Notes: generated by a model not told the origin, from the sequence alone. Shown: positions 9,911 through 19,801, counted from the stretch's first letter. The stretch: DNA of 64,000 nucleotides from Gammaproteobacteria bacterium (GCA_028293725.1 JAQGOE010000312.1:62001-126000), one strand, 5' to 3'. Numbers and translations: made by a program.

Positions 9911-11512
9911 ATGAACCATGTTGAGCCGGTCCCGGGGGGGACGAGCGAATCCTGCGGGCTGCCGCGTCCGCATCGTGGGCGGAGCCACCAACTCGTGCGC
10001 GGCTTGAGCCTCGTCGTTCTGGGACTTGTGCTCGCTGGCAACACGACCGCCAAGGACCTGGTTGGCGTTTACGAGGACGCTCTGCGAAACGACCCGCAGC
10101 TGCGGGGTGCCGATGCGAATCGGCTGGCTTCGCGTGAATCGCGGCCTCAGGCGCTGGCGGCCTTGCTACCCCAGATCTCGGGCACGGCGGCCTACACTCG
10201 CGACCACAATGGCGGCAACCAGGATCAGCTCCAAGTCACTCCCGCCGGCCAGTTGTACGTGGCGCCGCTACCCTTTACGGCTGGCACCAGTGAGAAACAG
10301 TGGGCGCTCAACCTGCGTCAGAACCTGTTCTCCTGGCAGAACTGGATGACACTCAAAGAATCCAACAGCCAGGTGGCCCAGGCCGAGGCGACTTACGCCG
10401 CCGCCGAGCAGAACCTGATCTTTCGCGTATCGCAGGCCTACTTCAACGTCCTGGCGGCGCAGGACAACCTCGAAGCTCAGCAGGCGTCCCTGCAGGCGAT
10501 CGCTCACCAGCTCGACCAGGCGGAAAAGCGGTACGACGTTGGTCTCATCGCCATCACCGACGTGCAGGAAGCGAAGGCGGCGCGCGATACGGCATCCGCC
10601 GCCGTCATCGCCGCGAAACGGACGCTGGCCACTTCGGAGGATCAGCTACAGGAGATCACCGGCGAGAAGTACGATTCGCTCTCCAAGCCAGGCACCGACA
10701 TGCCACTCAACATGCCCGAGCCTTCCGACGAGGAACGTTGGGTCAACATCTCGCTCGACCAGAATCTATCGCTGGTGTCGAGCCGCCTGGCCGCTGACAT
10801 CGCTCGCGACAATGTGAAAGTTGCCTTCGGAGGCCATCTGCCCACGCTCGACCTGGTAGGCGGCCGCTCTTATACCAACCAAGACGGCAACTACATCTAC
10901 AGCGGTCAGCCAGTAGACAATTTCGGCAGCCGGATCAACGACCGATCGATCTCTCTCCAGCTCACCATACCTATTTTCAGCGGTGGACTGACACAATCGA
11001 AAGTGCGTCAGAGTCAGTATCTTTGGATTGCCGCCAAGGAGCAGGTCGTGCAGTCCTCGCGCGCGACGGAACGCCAGGCGCGCGACGCCTACCTGGGCGT
11101 CATCAGCGGAATCGCCCGCGTGCAGGCGCTCCGGCAGGCACTCGAATCCAGCCAGACGGCTTTGACTGCCACCGAGGCGGGCTACGAAGTGGGTACGCGG
11201 ACCGCGGTAGACGTCCTCAACGGGCGCCGTGCTCTCGTGCAGGCGCAGACGGACTATTCCGGAAGCCGCTATGACTTCATCGTGAGTCTCATCCAGTTGC
11301 GGCTCGCGGCCGGCAACCTCGACCGCGCGCAGTTGGCTCAAATCAACGGCTGGTTGGGTGTATCGGCGCCGACGTCACCCCCGGTTGAAACCCCCGAGAG
11401 CCTGACACCGAAGTTGCCGCCGGATTCGACGACCGCACCGGTCACTCCCAAGTCGGTGTTGCCGCCACCCGGAACCCCGCAGCCGGCGGGCCGGCAGCCG
11501 CGCACGCCGTAG
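9911..11512 (+). CDS. tolC: TolC-family outer membrane efflux/secretion channel
   Basis: This is a 533-residue TolC homologue, the trimeric outer membrane duct for drug efflux pumps and type I secretion. The N-terminus has a long polar lead (about 35 residues) before the hydrophobic signal core ending near TTAKDLVGVYEDAL; a shorter start is possible but no better ribosome site exists. Duplicated coiled-coil hairpin repeats are visible, with typical phrases RVSQAYFNVLAAQDNLEA and VGTRTAVDVLNGRRALVQAQ. The C-terminus is a Pro/Thr-rich tail of about 60 residues. It is convergent with waaA, with 47 bases between stops. Confidence 0.93.
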   Translation: MNHVEPVPGGTSESCGLPRPHRGRSHQLVRGLSLVVLGLVLAGNTTAKDLVGVYEDALRNDPQLRGADANRLASRESRPQALAALLPQISGTAAYTRDHNGGNQDQLQVTPAGQLYVAPLPFTAGTSEKQWALNLRQNLFSWQNWMTLKESNSQVAQAEATYAAAEQNLIFRVSQAYFNVLAAQDNLEAQQASLQAIAHQLDQAEKRYDVGLIAITDVQEAKAARDTASAAVIAAKRTLATSEDQLQEITGEKYDSLSKPGTDMPLNMPEPSDEERWVNISLDQNLSLVSSRLAADIARDNVKVAFGGHLPTLDLVGGRSYTNQDGNYIYSGQPVDNFGSRINDRSISLQLTIPIFSGGLTQSKVRQSQYLWIAAKEQVVQSSRATERQARDAYLGVISGIARVQALRQALESSQTALTATEAGYEVGTRTAVDVLNGRRALVQAQTDYSGSRYDFIVSLIQLRLAAGNLDRAQLAQINGWLGVSAPTSPPVETPESLTPKLPPDSTTAPVTPKSVLPPPGTPQPAGRQPRTP

Positions 11513-11559
11513 GAGCCTGTTAGACGGGACGGAGTGCCTGTGCCTGAGTGGCCCGCGGC

Positions 11560-12831
11560 TCAGCCGTCGATCAGCGGTACGACGAGTCCGAGGAGCTTCT
11601 GCAGAGCGCCTTTGTTGGCATCCACCACTGCGCGCCCCTGTACGCCCATGCGAGCGCGAGCAGCAGGATCCGCCAGCAGGGCAGTCACCCTGTCGGCGAG
11701 TTCCTGCGGATTCTTCACTACCTCCGCGGCGCCGCGCTCGATGAGGAGACGCGCCACATCCGCGCTGTTGGAAGTGTTGGGACCGGTCAGTATCGGCAGA
11801 CCCAGCGCCGCCGGCTCCAGCAGGTTATGTCCGCCGATGGGCACGAGACTGCCGCCCACGAATGCAACATCGCCGGCCGCGTAGAAGTCGAGCAACTCGC
11901 CGAGGGAGTCGAGCAGCAGAATTTCCGCTTCACCGATCGCGCCAGCGGCAGGCACTTGCGAGCGGCGCACGAAGCGCACGCCCCGACTCACCAATTGCGC
12001 CGCAACCTCTCCAAACCGGTTGGGGTGCCGGGGTGCCATGACCAGCAGGGCGCCCGGCTGACGGGCGCGGACGAGTTTCTGCGCCTCGATGAGCGCCTCT
12101 TCCTCACCACCGTCGTGCGTGCTGCCGGCGATCCATACCGGCCGGCTGCCCGCGTAATAAGCACGCAGGGCGCGCCCCCGCTCCGCGATGTCGGCGGGCA
12201 CCGAGAAGTCGAACTTCAGATTGCCGGTCACATGGGTGTTGCCGGGATCGGAGCCTAGTGCGCGGAAGCGATTCGCGTCAGCCTCGCCTTGCGCGGCGAT
12301 GACGACACCCTGCGCAAGAGTCTCTCTGAAAAGAGCGCCCAGGCGCCGATAGCGGTCGACGGAGCGGGCTGACAGGCGTGCGCTGGCCAACACGAGCGGC
12401 ACACGCCGGCGGCCACACTGGTAATAGAGATTCGGCCACAACTCGGTCTCGAGGATCACCGCGATTCGCGGCTGGATGCGCTTGAAGAAGCGCCGCACAG
12501 CGCCCGGCAGATCGAAGGGGAGGTAGCGGACCTGCGCCCTGTCTTTGAAGAGGGCGCGCGCACGGCCGGCGCCGGTGGGCGTGAAAGTCGTGACGACAAT
12601 CGGAATGTCCGGATAACGCTCACGCAGGGTGTTGACCAGCGCGGCGGACGCCTGCACTTCGCCAACCGACACCGCATGCACCCAGATGCACGGCGCCGCC
12701 GGCGTCGCGCCGAACCCGAAGCGCTCGCGGAAATTGTGCCAGTAGGTGCGGTCTCCCAGCCCACGAAACAACAGCACCACGCTGAACAGCGGTGCCGCGA
12801 TGTAGGTGAGAAGACTGTAGAGGTAACGCAA
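11560..12831 (-). CDS. waaA: Kdo transferase
   Basis: WaaA (KdtA) transfers 3-deoxy-D-manno-octulosonic acid from CMP-Kdo to lipid IVA at the inner membrane. The 423-residue length is normal. The N-terminal membrane segment (MRYLYSLLTYIAAPLFSVVL), the WVHAVSVGEVQA motif near residue 50 and VGGSLVPIGGHNLLEPAALG near 310-330 are characteristic. It follows kdkA with 10 bases between, so the two are probably co-transcribed. The presence of a Kdo kinase suggests this WaaA may add a single Kdo, as in Haemophilus; that is inference. Confidence 0.95.
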   Translation of the reverse strand: MRYLYSLLTYIAAPLFSVVLLFRGLGDRTYWHNFRERFGFGATPAAPCIWVHAVSVGEVQASAALVNTLRERYPDIPIVVTTFTPTGAGRARALFKDRAQVRYLPFDLPGAVRRFFKRIQPRIAVILETELWPNLYYQCGRRRVPLVLASARLSARSVDRYRRLGALFRETLAQGVVIAAQGEADANRFRALGSDPGNTHVTGNLKFDFSVPADIAERGRALRAYYAGSRPVWIAGSTHDGGEEEALIEAQKLVRARQPGALLVMAPRHPNRFGEVAAQLVSRGVRFVRRSQVPAAGAIGEAEILLLDSLGELLDFYAAGDVAFVGGSLVPIGGHNLLEPAALGLPILTGPNTSNSADVARLLIERGAAEVVKNPQELADRVTALLADPAARARMGVQGRAVVDANKGALQKLLGLVVPLIDG

Positions 12832-12841
12832 ACGGGTGCAG

Positions 12842-13606
12842 TCAGGACTGGGTCAGCGGCTGTTCGCCCGAGAACTGGCGGTAGCCGTCGAGCAGGCCGT
12901 GCCAATCCGCTTCCGTAAACCGATCGCGCGGCAGGGCGTAGGTGGTCTTCTCGAGCGACCGCCGCAGGCGCACCAGGTTCTCGTCGCGCCAGAAGCCCAC
13001 TGCTTTGCGCAGTTCGCAGCGGTCAAAATCGATCAGGTACACGGTCTCTTCGCTCAACAGCACATTGTGCGCATTCAGATCCGCGTGACAAACGCCGAGG
13101 TCGTGAAATCTCCTCACACAGCGTCCGATCAGTATCCAGGTGAGAATGGAGAGTGCGCCTTTCCGCAGGCACTCCGCCACCGATCCCACCGTCGGAAGTC
13201 GCTCGGTGATGAGATCGCCCCTATACGTCATGCCGTTGTGGACGTAACGGCAGGCGATCGGCGCCGGAACGGGCAATCCCGCGCGGTGCAGGCGATAGGT
13301 GAGCTGCCACTCCGTGAACGGCCGCGTGTTGTCTTCACCCCGCCAGAAGTACTTGTCTGCCGACAGGTGCCGCACGAGGCCGCCACGCCGGTAGTGACGC
13401 AATACCAGGCTTTTCCCGGCGGTTTTGAAGTAGTGAGTGGCACCCCGGCCTTGCGCGATGCCTTCGAGCTCGCCGCGGGACTGCCAGTAGGTCGGATCGA
13501 ACCAGGCCGGCGCGAAATTGCTCACCCGTGAGGCGTCATATAGCATGGCACCGCCCCCCAGGGCGCTGTGCTTCACTTCGGAGCCGAGCGGCCAACGTCC
13601 GCTCAT
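12842..13606 (-). CDS. kdkA: Kdo kinase (lipopolysaccharide core)
   Basis: KdkA phosphorylates the inner Kdo of LPS at position 4. The protein has the protein-kinase-like fold signature CHADLNAHNVLL (catalytic Asp) followed by LIDFDRCE (metal-binding Asp), and a conserved LVLRHYRRGGLVRHLSADKYFW block. I chose the ATG at 13606 (254 residues); an upstream in-frame start at 13645 would add 13 polar residues and run into the divergent glycosyltransferase gene. Together with waaA it forms a short minus-strand unit for inner core assembly. Confidence 0.9.
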   Translation of the reverse strand: MSGRWPLGSEVKHSALGGGAMLYDASRVSNFAPAWFDPTYWQSRGELEGIAQGRGATHYFKTAGKSLVLRHYRRGGLVRHLSADKYFWRGEDNTRPFTEWQLTYRLHRAGLPVPAPIACRYVHNGMTYRGDLITERLPTVGSVAECLRKGALSILTWILIGRCVRRFHDLGVCHADLNAHNVLLSEETVYLIDFDRCELRKAVGFWRDENLVRLRRSLEKTTYALPRDRFTEADWHGLLDGYRQFSGEQPLTQS

Positions 13607-13624
13607 CGAGTCGTCTCGCCAATC

Positions 13625-14680
13625 ATGCTGCTGCCTCTCGCCCAACCGCCACGCTCTGTCTGCATCCTGAGACTATCGGCGCTGGGCGATACGTGCCACG
13701 TCGTACCAATCATTCGCACGTTACAGCACGCCTGGCCGGCAACACAGTTGACTTGGATCATAGGCAAGGCTGAAGCGCGTCTCATGAGTCTCGTCGACGG
13801 CGTGGAGTTTATCACCGTAGACAAGCGCGCCGGCTTCGGAGCGCGTCACGCTCTGCGGGAACAGCTGCGCGGCCGCCAGTTCGATGTCCTGCTTCACATG
13901 CAACTTGCTCTGCGGGCGAGTCTGGTCGCGCGCAATGTATCAGCCACGGTGAAACTGGGGTTCGATCGCGCGCGGGCGCGTGATCTGCAGTGGATGTTTA
14001 CGAATGCACGCGTCGCCGCGCGTACGCGTGAGCATGTGCTCGACAGTTTTTTTGGCTTCCTGGCGGCGCTCGGCATCAAGGACCGGCTGGTGGAGTGGAA
14101 TATCCCGCTTCCGGAGAATGCCCGCGCCTACGCTGACCGGCTCATTCCCGACGCGCAACCCACGTTGATTATCAGTCCCTGCTCGAGTCACACGCTGCGC
14201 AACTGGCGACCCGAGCGCTATGCCGCGGTGGCCGACTATGCGGTGCGGCGCCATCACATGCGCGTCATTCTTTGTGGTGGACCCAGCACTTTGGAGGTGG
14301 AGACGGGCGCCGCGATCGAAAAGGCCGCGAACGCGACGATCATCAACCAGATCGGCCGCGACACGCTGCCGGAGCTGTTGGCGTTGCTCGGGCGCGCGAG
14401 CGCGCTGGTCACCCCGGACTCCGGTCCCGCGCATATGGCCACGATGGTCGGCACACCGGTCGTTGGGCTCTACGCCGCCACGAATCCCGCGCGCAGCGGT
14501 CCGTATCTTTCACGCCTGTGGTGTGTCGACGCGTATGCGCAAGCCGCCCGCCGTTACCGCGGCCGCACTCCGGAGAAGCTCCCCTGGACGGAGAAGATCG
14601 AGCAGCGGGGTGTGATGGATCTCATCGGGGTCGACCAGGTCACCGGCAAGCTCGATGAATTGTTACGATGGCGCACATGA
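13625..14680 (+). CDS. Family 9 glycosyltransferase (heptosyltransferase type)
   Basis: This 351-residue GT9 enzyme resembles ADP-heptose:LPS heptosyltransferases. It opens with CILRLSALGDTCHVVPIIRTL, the phosphate-binding N-terminal motif, and has VTPDSGPAHMATMVGTPVVG near residues 260-280. The ATG at 13625 is preferred because an upstream one at 13568 lies inside the start region of the opposing kdkA gene. It overlaps the next gene by four bases (ATGA). Acceptor specificity cannot be assigned; context with kdkA and waaA supports LPS inner core. Confidence 0.9.
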   Translation: MLLPLAQPPRSVCILRLSALGDTCHVVPIIRTLQHAWPATQLTWIIGKAEARLMSLVDGVEFITVDKRAGFGARHALREQLRGRQFDVLLHMQLALRASLVARNVSATVKLGFDRARARDLQWMFTNARVAARTREHVLDSFFGFLAALGIKDRLVEWNIPLPENARAYADRLIPDAQPTLIISPCSSHTLRNWRPERYAAVADYAVRRHHMRVILCGGPSTLEVETGAAIEKAANATIINQIGRDTLPELLALLGRASALVTPDSGPAHMATMVGTPVVGLYAATNPARSGPYLSRLWCVDAYAQAARRYRGRTPEKLPWTEKIEQRGVMDLIGVDQVTGKLDELLRWRT

Positions 14681-15081
14681 AAGACCTCCTCGTAGCCATC
14701 TCCCCGGGCGAGCTGCTCGACAAGATCACCATCCTGCGTATCAAGGTCGCCCGCATTGTCGACGCCGGCAAGGTCGCGAACGTGCGTCTCGAGCTCGATC
14801 TGCTCGAGAAAACCTGGCGGGACTCCGGGTGCGCCGCGTTCGATGTAGCGCGTGATGAGCGCGCCCTGCAGGAGGTGAATGAGCGACTCTGGGATGTCGA
14901 GGATCTCATCCGCGACAAGGAGGCGAAACAGACCTTCGATCGTGAGTTCATCGATCTGGCACGCGCCGTCTATGTTTCCAACGACGAGCGCGCCGCCATC
15001 AAGAAGCGCATCAATCTCCAGCTCGGCTCGCGACTCGTCGAAGAGAAGTCCTACAAGCCGTATGGCCCGGGGCCGGCCTGA
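14677..15081 (+). CDS. DUF6165 family protein
   Basis: This 134-residue, charged, mainly helical soluble protein begins MKDLLVAISPGELLDKITIL and matches my memory of the DUF6165 family, whose function is unknown. The ATG overlaps the stop of the glycosyltransferase gene (ATGA), so translation is probably coupled; an alternative ATG lies three codons upstream. Its consistent placement with LPS-core glycosyltransferases suggests a role linked to LPS assembly, but no catalytic motif is visible. Confidence 0.7.
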   Translation: MKDLLVAISPGELLDKITILRIKVARIVDAGKVANVRLELDLLEKTWRDSGCAAFDVARDERALQEVNERLWDVEDLIRDKEAKQTFDREFIDLARAVYVSNDERAAIKKRINLQLGSRLVEEKSYKPYGPGPA

Positions 15082-15348
15082 GGGCGCCACGCGCTGCCTG
15101 ACAATTCCTTACCATCCGCGCGTTGTCCCTCCGCAGCCACCAAACAACAGCTTTCAATCCACCGAATAAGCGTGTCGGATCAATGAGTTCCGCGCGGCTC
15201 GAGGTGCCGGCGGCGCGCCTCGTGGGTAAAACTCCAACAACCAACAGTCGTTTCGCGGTACGCGCCGGCAGTGCAAGCCCGTTACGGGCATGGTAAGAAG
15301 GGCGCCGGGTTCAAACCCTGACATGTGAGAGGGGGCCATACTCAGCGT

Positions 15349-15648
15349 ATGCAGCTTTCCAGCTTATGGCGTGAGCATCTGGCCGCGGGTTGTCCCAGCG
15401 AGTTGGCCGGCGTTGAGATAGCCGGCAGTGATGCCCGAACTCTCGATGCCGAAATCAACGCGTGCGTCAGCGCTCTGATCTGCCGCTCGATGACCGTGGA
15501 CGAGCGTATCGAGCGCCGGCTGACCGAGATCTCCAGCGCGCTGGTCGGGAAACAAGCCGAGGCCAACGGCCCGGTCGCCAGCTATTGCGCCCGCCTCAAT
15601 CGTCTCGTCAGCGCTGTCCTGACCGAATCCCGCGCCGGCCGAGCGTAA
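15349..15648 (+). CDS. Small hypothetical protein
   Basis: I do not recognise this 99-residue protein (MQLSSLWREHLAAGCPSEL...). It is helical, mildly acidic in the middle and has no membrane segment or signal peptide. A GTG eight codons upstream is an alternative start; the ATG at 15349 has a GAGAGGGGG stretch upstream but at long spacing. It is an isolated gene between the DUF6165 gene and a response regulator. Coding potential is moderate: codon use fits its neighbours, but no homologue family comes to mind. Confidence 0.5.
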   Translation: MQLSSLWREHLAAGCPSELAGVEIAGSDARTLDAEINACVSALICRSMTVDERIERRLTEISSALVGKQAEANGPVASYCARLNRLVSAVLTESRAGRA

Positions 15649-15806
15649 TTCGCCACAAGCGGTGCGGCTAAGGTCTCGAGACCTTGGGTTTGTTTGACAT
15701 AAGCGGGATTTCGCACGCCAAACGTGTTCCCGTACCTCGCACAAATCTTGCTACTCCGGGTCTTATGGCTTTAGCTAGAACCGTGTGGGAAGCAGGGGAA
15801 ACAAAG

Positions 15807-16199
15807 ATGGAAGACGTGCCTCACGCCGAGGTTCCGCTCAAGGTATTGGTCGTCGACGACCAGGCGGATTCGGCCGATGCCGTGGCATTCATGCTGTCGC
15901 TGATGGGTCACGACGTGCACACCGCCTACGGTCCGCGCGAGGCCTTGGACAAGTTCCGCCAGGTACGGCCGACTGTAGTGTTTATGGACATCAGCATGCC
16001 GGAGCTCAGCGGCCTGGAGGCGGCGGCGCGGATCCGCTCCATGCCGGAAGGGACGTCCACGACCATCATCGCGTTGACCGGCCTCGGCCATGAAGCCGAC
16101 CGGCGCCGCTCTCGCGAGGCCAGCATCGACCATCACCTGGTGAAGCCGGCTTCGCCGTTGGTGTTGCATAGGCTGTTGAGCGCCATCCACCCAATCTAG
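15807..16199 (+). CDS. Single-domain response regulator
   Basis: This is a stand-alone receiver domain of about 130 residues with no output domain. The acidic pair is in LVVDDQADSADA, the phospho-acceptor Asp in VVFMDISMPELSG, the switch Thr in ALTG, and the conserved Lys in HHLVKPAS. The longer open frame begins at 15684, but the ATG at 15807 follows an AGGGGAAAC ribosome site and removes an unstructured leader. No histidine kinase is adjacent; the hybrid kinase at 21043-22317 is the nearest. It converges on hppA. Confidence 0.88.
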   Translation: MEDVPHAEVPLKVLVVDDQADSADAVAFMLSLMGHDVHTAYGPREALDKFRQVRPTVVFMDISMPELSGLEAAARIRSMPEGTSTTIIALTGLGHEADRRRSREASIDHHLVKPASPLVLHRLLSAIHPI

Positions 16200-16230
16200 G
16201 GATGGATGGCGCCCAGGGCCAAAGTGGTGG

Positions 16231-18306
16231 CTACAGCAGAGGTACCAGCAACAGCGCCACGATATTGATGATCTTGATGAGCGGGTTGATGGCCGGACCC
16301 GCCGTGTCCTTGTAAGGATCCCCCACGGTGTCGCCGGTGACGGCCGCCTTATGGGCGTCAGAGCCCTTGCCACCGAAGTTGCCTTCCTCGATGTACTTTT
16401 TGGCGTTGTCCCAGGCGCCGCCGCCGGTGGTCATGGAGATCGCCACGAACAGCCCGGTGATGATCGTTCCGATCAGCAGTCCGCCGAGCGCCTTGATCCC
16501 CGCACCCGGCCCCATGGCGGCGTTCAGCGCGAATACGAGCACGATCGGCACCAGGATGGGCAACAGGGACGGGATGATCATCTCGCCGATAGCCGCCTTC
16601 GTGAGCAGGTCCACCGCGCGGGAGTAATCCGGTTTGGCGGTACCCTCCATGATTCCCTTGATCTCACGGAACTGACGCCGGACTTCGTTCACCACGGAGC
16701 CCGCCGCGCGGCCGACCGCCTCCATCGCCATCGCGGCGAAAAGATACGGCACCAGCCCGCCGATGAAGAGTCCGATGATCACGGCCGGATCCGAGAGCGA
16801 GAACTCCACGAGCTTGCCGACCGCCTCGAGGTTGTGGGTGTAGTCGGCGAACAGCACCAGGGCGGCCAGGCCGGCTGAGCCGATCGCATAGCCTTTCGTG
16901 ACCGCCTTCGTGGTGTTGCCTACCGCATCGAGCGGATCGGTGATGTCACGCACCGCTTTCGGTAGCCCGGCCATCTCCGCGATGCCGCCGGCGTTGTCGG
17001 TGATCGGACCGTAGGCGTCGAGCGCCACGATCATGCCCGTCATCGACAGCATGGCCGTCGCCGCGGTGGCGATGCCGTACAGGCCGATGCCGTACTCCTG
17101 CCCGAGTTGGTAGGCGCCCCAGATGGCGATACATACCGCCAGCACCGGCAGCGCCGTCGCCTTCATCGAGAGCCCGAGGCCCGCGATCATGTTCGTGGCA
17201 TGACCCGTTTGTGATGCGGCAGCGATCTTGCGTACCGGGCTGTACTCGGTTGCGGTGTAGTACTCGGTGATCACGATCATGGCCGCCGTGAGTCCGAGGC
17301 CGATGAGCGAGCACCCGAACAACGCGCCGGCCTGGGCCGGCATGAGTTGGTGGGTGATGAAGTAGAAAGCGACGGCCGACACGATGCCCGATACGATCAC
17401 ACCCTTGTAGAGTGCGTTCATGATCTTGCCGCCGCCTTTGCCGATCGACACGAAGAACGTCCCGATGATGGACGACACGATCGATGCGGCGCCGAGCGCG
17501 AGCGGATAGATCACCGCATGCAGGGAGGCCGACTCGCCCTGGTTCGCGAACAACAACCCACCCAACACCATGGTGGCCACGAGCGTGACGGCGTAGGTCT
17601 CGAAGAGATCGGCTGCCATACCCGCGCAGTCACCAACATTGTCGCCGACGTTGTCCGCGATCACCGCCGGGTTGCGCGGGTCGTCTTCCGGAATGCCCGC
17701 CTCGACTTTGCCGACGAGGTCGGCGCCAACATCGGCGCCCTTCGTGAAAATGCCGCCGCCCAGTCGCGCGAAGATCGAGATGAGCGAGCCGCCGAAGGCG
17801 AGTCCGACGAGTGCATGCAGCGCGCCGTCGAATCCGATCGAGGGAATCTGCCGCAGTAGCGAGAAGTAACCCGCGACTCCGATGAGGCCGAGGCCAACAA
17901 CGAGCATGCCCGTGATCGCCCCTCCTCGAAATGCAACCGACAGCGCGGCGTTGAGTCCGCGTGTCGCGGCCTCTGCGGTCCGCACGTTGGCTCGCACCGA
18001 GATGTTCATCCCGATGTAGCCGGTGAGTCCCGACAGGACGGCGCCGATGGCGAAGCCGCCGGCTGTCGGCCACCCGATGGGGGAGAAGCCGATCGCCAGG
18101 AGCAACACGATGCCGACAATGAGGATCGTGGTGTATTGGCGATTGAGATAGGCCTTGGCGCCGGCCTGAATGGCCGCCGCGATCTCCTGCATACGGGCAT
18201 TGCCCGCGGGCAGGCGCAGAATCGACATCATCGAGACAATGCCGTAGAGCACGGCCAGAACACCGGCAGCGATCGCCAGCCACAACCACATGGTGGGATC
18301 AGTCAT
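16231..18306 (-). CDS. hppA: Proton-translocating membrane pyrophosphatase
   Basis: HppA couples hydrolysis of pyrophosphate to proton pumping across the inner membrane (or runs in reverse). The 691-residue protein has about 16 membrane segments and the substrate/Mg motifs [18 protein letters not shown] and [19 protein letters not shown]. The motif [18 protein letters not shown] carries Lys where potassium-dependent enzymes have Ala, so it should be potassium-independent. The ATG at 18306 is preferred over 18324 because a GGGGAGG site precedes it at correct spacing. It lies downstream of the PPi-dependent phosphofructokinase on the same strand, which suggests a shared PPi economy. Confidence 0.96.
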   Translation of the reverse strand: MTDPTMWLWLAIAAGVLAVLYGIVSMMSILRLPAGNARMQEIAAAIQAGAKAYLNRQYTTILIVGIVLLLAIGFSPIGWPTAGGFAIGAVLSGLTGYIGMNISVRANVRTAEAATRGLNAALSVAFRGGAITGMLVVGLGLIGVAGYFSLLRQIPSIGFDGALHALVGLAFGGSLISIFARLGGGIFTKGADVGADLVGKVEAGIPEDDPRNPAVIADNVGDNVGDCAGMAADLFETYAVTLVATMVLGGLLFANQGESASLHAVIYPLALGAASIVSSIIGTFFVSIGKGGGKIMNALYKGVIVSGIVSAVAFYFITHQLMPAQAGALFGCSLIGLGLTAAMIVITEYYTATEYSPVRKIAAASQTGHATNMIAGLGLSMKATALPVLAVCIAIWGAYQLGQEYGIGLYGIATAATAMLSMTGMIVALDAYGPITDNAGGIAEMAGLPKAVRDITDPLDAVGNTTKAVTKGYAIGSAGLAALVLFADYTHNLEAVGKLVEFSLSDPAVIIGLFIGGLVPYLFAAMAMEAVGRAAGSVVNEVRRQFREIKGIMEGTAKPDYSRAVDLLTKAAIGEMIIPSLLPILVPIVLVFALNAAMGPGAGIKALGGLLIGTIITGLFVAISMTTGGGAWDNAKKYIEEGNFGGKGSDAHKAAVTGDTVGDPYKDTAGPAINPLIKIINIVALLLVPLL

Positions 18307-18430
18307 CAGCGAACCTCCCCTCAACCTGACTACGTTTAAGAATTCGTAACTACAATCAACAAAGAATTCGAGTTCGTCGTCGGTCTCGGACGTGCGTTAC
18401 CGCGCGTCCGGCCGCTGAAAAAGGCGGGGC

Positions 18431-18461
18431 ACTATAACATGACGAAAAAAAAGCAATGCAA
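18431..18461 (-). promoter_or_regulatory. Candidate promoter of hppA
   Basis: On the minus strand TTGCAT (18456-18461) and TATAGT (18431-18436) are 19 bases apart, with a run of eight T in the spacer (18445-18452). The spacing is longer than ideal. If it works, hppA can be transcribed independently of the upstream phosphofructokinase gene; the T-run could also mark the end of the phosphofructokinase transcript. Confidence 0.35.
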
Positions 18462-18529
18462 CCCGCCAGCGAATGGCCACGCTAAAAGTGTTTTCCAAAG
18501 CCTGACCTCCAAGCCCACACCCGCCGGTG

Positions 18530-19801
18530 CTACAGCTTGAAATCGGTTTTTACTTTTTTCCGCACCGGCGCACCCTTGATCTTCACATAGTCCGGCAGGC
18601 CGTCGCGGTACGGCGGATACGCTTCGCCGGCGATCAGCGGCTGCAGGTAGCGGCGGCACGGCGTCGTTATACCGAAGCCGTCGGCGGTGATGTATTCACG
18701 CGGGACTTTCTTTTCCTTGTTGGCCACTTCCGCGAGCGGTATGTGGCCGATGGTCCACTTGTATGGTTTGGAGGCCTTGCGGACGATCGTCGGCATGACA
18801 GCGTTGACGCCTTTCACGGCGAGCTCGACGGCCGCCTTGCCCACCGCGTACGCCTGGTCGGAATCGACTTGCGATGCGATGTGGCGCGCGGAACGCTGCA
18901 GGTAGTCCGCCACGGCCCAGTGATATTTATAGCCGTGCGCCTCGCGCACCATGTTGGCTACGACTGGTGCGACGCCGCCGAGTTGGGTATGGCCGAAAGC
19001 ATCTTTTGTGCCGGCGTCGGCCAGGAACTTACCGTCCGCGGTTGCCGCTCCCTCCGACACCACGACGACGCAGTAGCCGTAATCGGTGACGGACTGCTTT
19101 ACCTTGTCGAGAAACTTCTGCTGCTCGAACGGGATTTCGGGAAACAGGATGATTTGCGGCGCGTCGCCGGGTTTGCTGCCGGCGAGACCTCCGGCGGCGG
19201 CGATCCAGCCCGCGTGCCGGCCCATCACCTCCATCACAAAGACCTTGGTCGACGTGCGGGCCATGGAGGCGACGTCGAGCGCCGCCTCGCGCGTGGAGAC
19301 CGCTACGTATTTCGCGACCGAGCCGAATCCGGGGCAGCAATCGGTGTGCGGCAGGTCGTTGTCGACCGTCTTCGGCACGCCGACGCAGGTGATCGGATAG
19401 CCAAGGGACTCGCCGATCTGCGAGACCTTGAGGGCGGTATCCATGGAGTCGTTGCCGCCGTTGTAGAAGAAATATCCAATGTCGTGCGCCCTGAAGACCT
19501 CGATGAGGCGCTCGTATTCGGCGCGGTTCTGCTCGAGGCCCTTGAGCTTGAAGCGTGCCGAGCCGAAGGCGCCCGCGGGCGTGTAGCGCAGGCCGCGGAT
19601 GGTTGCGGCGCTTTCCTTGCTCACGTCGATGAGATCCTCCGTGAGGGCGCCGATGATGCCGTGGCGGCCGGCATAGACCTTGCCGATGTACTTCGATTGC
19701 TTCATCGCGGTCTCGATGACACCGGCAGCGGAGGCGTTGATGACGGCGGATACACCGCCCGACTGGGCGTAGAAGGCGTTTTTCTTGGCAGGCTTCTTCA
19801 T
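18530..19801 (-). CDS. pfp: Pyrophosphate-dependent phosphofructokinase
   Basis: This enzyme reversibly phosphorylates fructose 6-phosphate using PPi. The 423 residues begin with AFYAQSGGVSAVINASAAG. Two features mark PPi rather than ATP use: GGNDSMDT near residue 113 (Asp where ATP enzymes have Gly) and PKTVDNDLPHTD near 142 (Lys where ATP enzymes have Gly). A late MGRHAGWIAAAGGLA motif is also typical. It is followed on the same strand by hppA. The start has only a weak ribosome site. PPi use is an inference from these residues, but a strong one. Confidence 0.93.
   Translation of the reverse strand: MKKPAKKNAFYAQSGGVSAVINASAAGVIETAMKQSKYIGKVYAGRHGIIGALTEDLIDVSKESAATIRGLRYTPAGAFGSARFKLKGLEQNRAEYERLIEVFRAHDIGYFFYNGGNDSMDTALKVSQIGESLGYPITCVGVPKTVDNDLPHTDCCPGFGSVAKYVAVSTREAALDVASMARTSTKVFVMEVMGRHAGWIAAAGGLAGSKPGDAPQIILFPEIPFEQQKFLDKVKQSVTDYGYCVVVVSEGAATADGKFLADAGTKDAFGHTQLGGVAPVVANMVREAHGYKYHWAVADYLQRSARHIASQVDSDQAYAVGKAAVELAVKGVNAVMPTIVRKASKPYKWTIGHIPLAEVANKEKKVPREYITADGFGITTPCRRYLQPLIAGEAYPPYRDGLPDYVKIKGAPVRKKVKTDFKL

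Noticed and set aside
12836..13531. A 231-codon frame opposite kdkA
   Set aside because: Shadow of the Kdo kinase gene; no domain signature.
15290..15330. tRNA-like GGGTTCAAACCC segment
   Set aside because: The T-stem is mismatched and there is no matching anticodon or acceptor arm.
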